Positions 62,209 to 64,000 of a stretch of DNA of 64,000 nucleotides are shown piece by piece (the first letter of the stretch is position 1; each line of letters begins with the position of its first letter). The notes under the pieces are model-generated. The model searched no databases, was not told the origin of the DNA, and worked only from the letters and a program-made list of their open reading frames with translations. Location of the stretch: positions 124,001 to 188,000 of the forward strand of contig JAJKHS010000077.1 of NCBI GenBank assembly GCA_021154885.1, in the 5' to 3' direction. The position numbers and the translations under genes were made by a program. Origin of the DNA: Thermoanaerobaculum sp. (GTDB lineage: Bacteria; Acidobacteriota; Thermoanaerobaculia; Multivoradales; UBA5704).

Positions 62209-62802
62209 ATGTCCGTGAGCGACTCCGATCTCGTGACCCCGTTGCTCCTGATGGCCATGCCGCAGGTGCTCGACCCATTCTTCCACCGCAGCGTGGTGCT
62301 GCTGCTCCACCACGAGCCCGAGGGCAGTATCGGCTTCATCGTCAACCGGCCGACGGGAATCAAGGTGAGTGAGATCCTCAAGGGGATGGACGTGGGGTGG
62401 CGCGGGCGGGACGAGACGGTGGCCTACTTCGGCGGTCCGGTGCAGCCGAACCTCGGCACCGTGCTCTTCGCCCCGGTGCTGCCCGCAGGAGGCGAGGAAG
62501 ACACGGCCACCGAAATCGCCCCCGGCGTGGCGCTCACGCAACACATCGGCGATCTCTCCCGCCTGGCCGAGGAGCCGCCCGACCGCTTCCGGCTCCTGCT
62601 CGGCTACGCCGGCTGGGGCGAGGGGCAGCTCATGGAGGAGATCCTCCGCAACGACTGGCTGACGGCGCCGGTGGACAGCGGCCTGATCTTCGCCCCCGAT
62701 CCCGACCAGGTCTGGGCGGCGGCCCTGCGCTCGGTGGGGATCGATCCCGCCGCCCTCCCCTCCTGGATACCGAACGGCGCCTCCGAGGAGTCGGCGAACT
62801 GA
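62209..62802 (+). CDS. YqgE/AlgH family protein
   Basis: A 197-residue protein of the YqgE/AlgH family. The start region [20 protein letters not shown], the central [29 protein letters not shown] and [20 protein letters not shown] are the family's conserved blocks. The structure is known for relatives but the role is unclear; AlgH was named for effects on alginate genes. It starts 55 bases from the aconitase start on the opposite strand. The NUDIX gene follows after 53 bases, so co-transcription is possible. Confidence 0.9.
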   Translation: MSVSDSDLVTPLLLMAMPQVLDPFFHRSVVLLLHHEPEGSIGFIVNRPTGIKVSEILKGMDVGWRGRDETVAYFGGPVQPNLGTVLFAPVLPAGGEEDTATEIAPGVALTQHIGDLSRLAEEPPDRFRLLLGYAGWGEGQLMEEILRNDWLTAPVDSGLIFAPDPDQVWAAALRSVGIDPAALPSWIPNGASEESAN

Positions 62803-62855
62803 GCCCACCGCCGCGGGACCCCCGGAGCTTCACCGGACGATCCGAACCGGAGCGC

Positions 62856-63296
62856 ATGAGGACGGAGCACCACCGATCGGCCGGCGGCCTCGTGGTGGAT
62901 GGCTCCCGCATCCTGCTGATCTCGACCCAGGCCGGCCGGCGCTGGCAGCTCCCCAAGGGGCACATCGAGGAAGGGGAGACCGCGGAGCAGGCCGCCCTGC
63001 GCGAGGTGCGGGAGGAGACGGGGGTCACCGGCCGCATGCTGGCCCCCCTCTCGGAGGTGGAGTACTGGTTCGTGGAGAAGGGGGCCCGACGGGTCCATAA
63101 GCGGGTCGACTACTTCCTGCTCGACTACGTCAGCGGCTCGGCCGCCGACTTCGACGCCGGGGAGGTCTCGGGGGCCGAGTGGTTCTCCTGGGACGAGGGG
63201 ATCGCCAAGCTCAGCTTCGACAACGAGCGCCGGGTGGTCGTCCAGGCGCGGGAGATCCTGGAGCCGGGCCTGCGGCGGCGCGGCGAGACGGGATAA
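62856..63296 (+). CDS. NUDIX hydrolase
   Basis: A 146-residue NUDIX protein. The Nudix box is GHIEEGETAEQAALREVREETG (a GX5EX7REUXEEXGU match, with the Nudix glutamates in REVREE), near residues 39-60. The preceding RSAGGLVVDGSRILLIST and the following VEYWFVEKGARRVHKRVDYF suggest a pyrophosphatase of the Ap4A or dinucleoside-polyphosphate type, but substrate cannot be fixed by sight. The ATG giving MRTEHHRSAGG is preferred; the frame runs far upstream through the YqgE gene in another phase, which is a shadow. Confidence 0.88.
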   Translation: MRTEHHRSAGGLVVDGSRILLISTQAGRRWQLPKGHIEEGETAEQAALREVREETGVTGRMLAPLSEVEYWFVEKGARRVHKRVDYFLLDYVSGSAADFDAGEVSGAEWFSWDEGIAKLSFDNERRVVVQAREILEPGLRRRGETG

Positions 63297-63307
63297 GATC
63301 CGCGGCC

Positions 63308-64000
63308 ATGAGTGCCGTGAAAGCGAGCGAGGCGAAACGTTCCAGGCCGGCGCGGCCGGGGATCACTCCCGGCCAGGCGCGGCGGGAGTCCGGCCGGGTG
63401 CGGCGGCAGCGGGTGGCGGAGATCGTGGCGCGCCTGCACCGCGAGGATCCGAACCCGCGCATCGCCCTGGACTTCGCGACGCCCCTCCAGCTCCTGGTGG
63501 CCACCATCCTGGCTGCCCAATCCACGGACGTGCAGATCAACAAGGTCACCCCCTCCCTCTTCCTGCGCTATCCCACGGCCAGGGACTACGCCGCGGCCGA
63601 CCTCGCCGAGCTCGAGGAGTTTGTGAAGAGCACGGGCTTCTTCCGCAACAAGGCCCGGGCCCTGAACAACCTGGGGCGGGCCCTCCTCGAGCGGCACGAC
63701 GGCGAGGTGCCGGCCCGCATGGACGCCCTCGTCGCGCTGCCCGGCGTCGGCCGCAAGACGGCCAACGTCATCCTGGGCAACGCCTTCGGACTGACCGAGG
63801 GGATCGTGGTGGACACCCACGTCCACCGCCTCTCCCGCCGCCTGGGTCTCACCGAAGAGGACGATCCGGAGAAGATCGAGCGGGACCTGATGGCCGTCGT
63901 TCCCAAAGAGGAGTGGACGCTCTTCGCCCTCCTCCTGATCGACCACGGGCGGAAGACCTGCAAGGCCCGCCGGCCCGACTGCGAGCACTGCCCGATCGCC
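63308..64000 (+). CDS. nth: Endonuclease III (3' end beyond the window)
   Basis: The first 231 codons of a DNA glycosylase/AP lyase. The helix-hairpin-helix VALPGVGRKTANVILGNAF contains the catalytic lysine, and GIVVDTHVHRLSRRLGL the catalytic aspartate. The iron-sulfur cluster motif begins at the window edge (CKARRPDCEHC), with the remaining ligand just beyond. It has a 35-residue basic N-terminal extension compared with E. coli Nth. It removes oxidised pyrimidines in base-excision repair. It starts 11 bases after the NUDIX stop. Confidence 0.93.
   Translation, partial: MSAVKASEAKRSRPARPGITPGQARRESGRVRRQRVAEIVARLHREDPNPRIALDFATPLQLLVATILAAQSTDVQINKVTPSLFLRYPTARDYAAADLAELEEFVKSTGFFRNKARALNNLGRALLERHDGEVPARMDALVALPGVGRKTANVILGNAFGLTEGIVVDTHVHRLSRRLGLTEEDDPEKIERDLMAVVPKEEWTLFALLLIDHGRKTCKARRPDCEHCPIA

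Overview
The window is a GC-rich (roughly two-thirds G+C by eye) bacterial chromosome segment, mostly housekeeping and accessory genes with no rRNA or convincing tRNA. The mix of TPR proteins, CHAT and caspase-like proteases, phosphoketolase plus acetate kinase, an AcnA-type aconitase, a DUF1385-prfA block and a class A PBP fits an environmental Acidobacteriota-like lineage (possibly Thermoanaerobaculia). That placement is inference from gene style, not from a marker gene.

Layout. 0-6.5 kb: 5' end of an unidentified minus-strand gene, apaG, a TerC-family membrane protein, the rpmE-DUF1385-prfA block, a secreted TPR protein, acetate kinase and a Uma2-like nuclease. 6.5-9 kb: phosphoketolase. 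9-20.4 kb: an accessory region holding (i) a secreted repeat peptide, TPR protein and MerR-like regulator with lower GC, (ii) a small membrane protein, an Rpn-like nuclease and toxin-antitoxin debris, and (iii) a four-gene operon of M48 protease, caspase-like protease, CHAT-TPR protein and a secreted TPR protein. This region is bracketed by two copies of the phosphoketolase 5' end and contains three copies of an 18-nt direct repeat, so it looks like an inserted island. 20.5-29.2 kb: a secreted protein and metzincin pair, exonuclease III, MltA, a rhomboid-like protein, a two-SPFH-protein operon and a VapBC module.

29.3-49.4 kb is the most interesting part. A predicted ligand-gated channel (TAXI periplasmic binding domain, 2TM/P-loop pore, cytosolic RCK domain) is divergently transcribed from a tightly coupled 17.5-kb seven-gene operon. 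The operon encodes a membrane protein, an OmpA-like protein, a VWA protein, a tubulin/FtsZ-like GTPase (GGTGSG), a large membrane protein that looks like a degenerate tubulin paralogue, a polytopic membrane protein carrying an SF2 (MrfA/Hrq1-like) ATPase, and a lipoprotein. This matches and extends the VWA/OmpA/tubulin-like membrane-remodelling system predicted by Makarova and Koonin (2010). The membrane-anchored helicase-like ATPase and the degenerate tubulin paralogue are the parts I do not recognise as described.

49.4-64 kb: nicotinamidase, a secreted GH13 amylase, a class A PBP with an unusual C-terminal tail, a second VapBC-like module flanked by 18-bp direct repeats at the PBP 3' end, a low-GC orphan, a DUF72 protein, an NAD-dependent epimerase, a structured region ending in a strong terminator, a 56-residue ORF, aconitase, a YqgE/AlgH protein, a NUDIX hydrolase and the 5' part of endonuclease III. 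A palindromic intergenic element with 12-bp CCCTCTTCTCCC arms occurs five times across the window.
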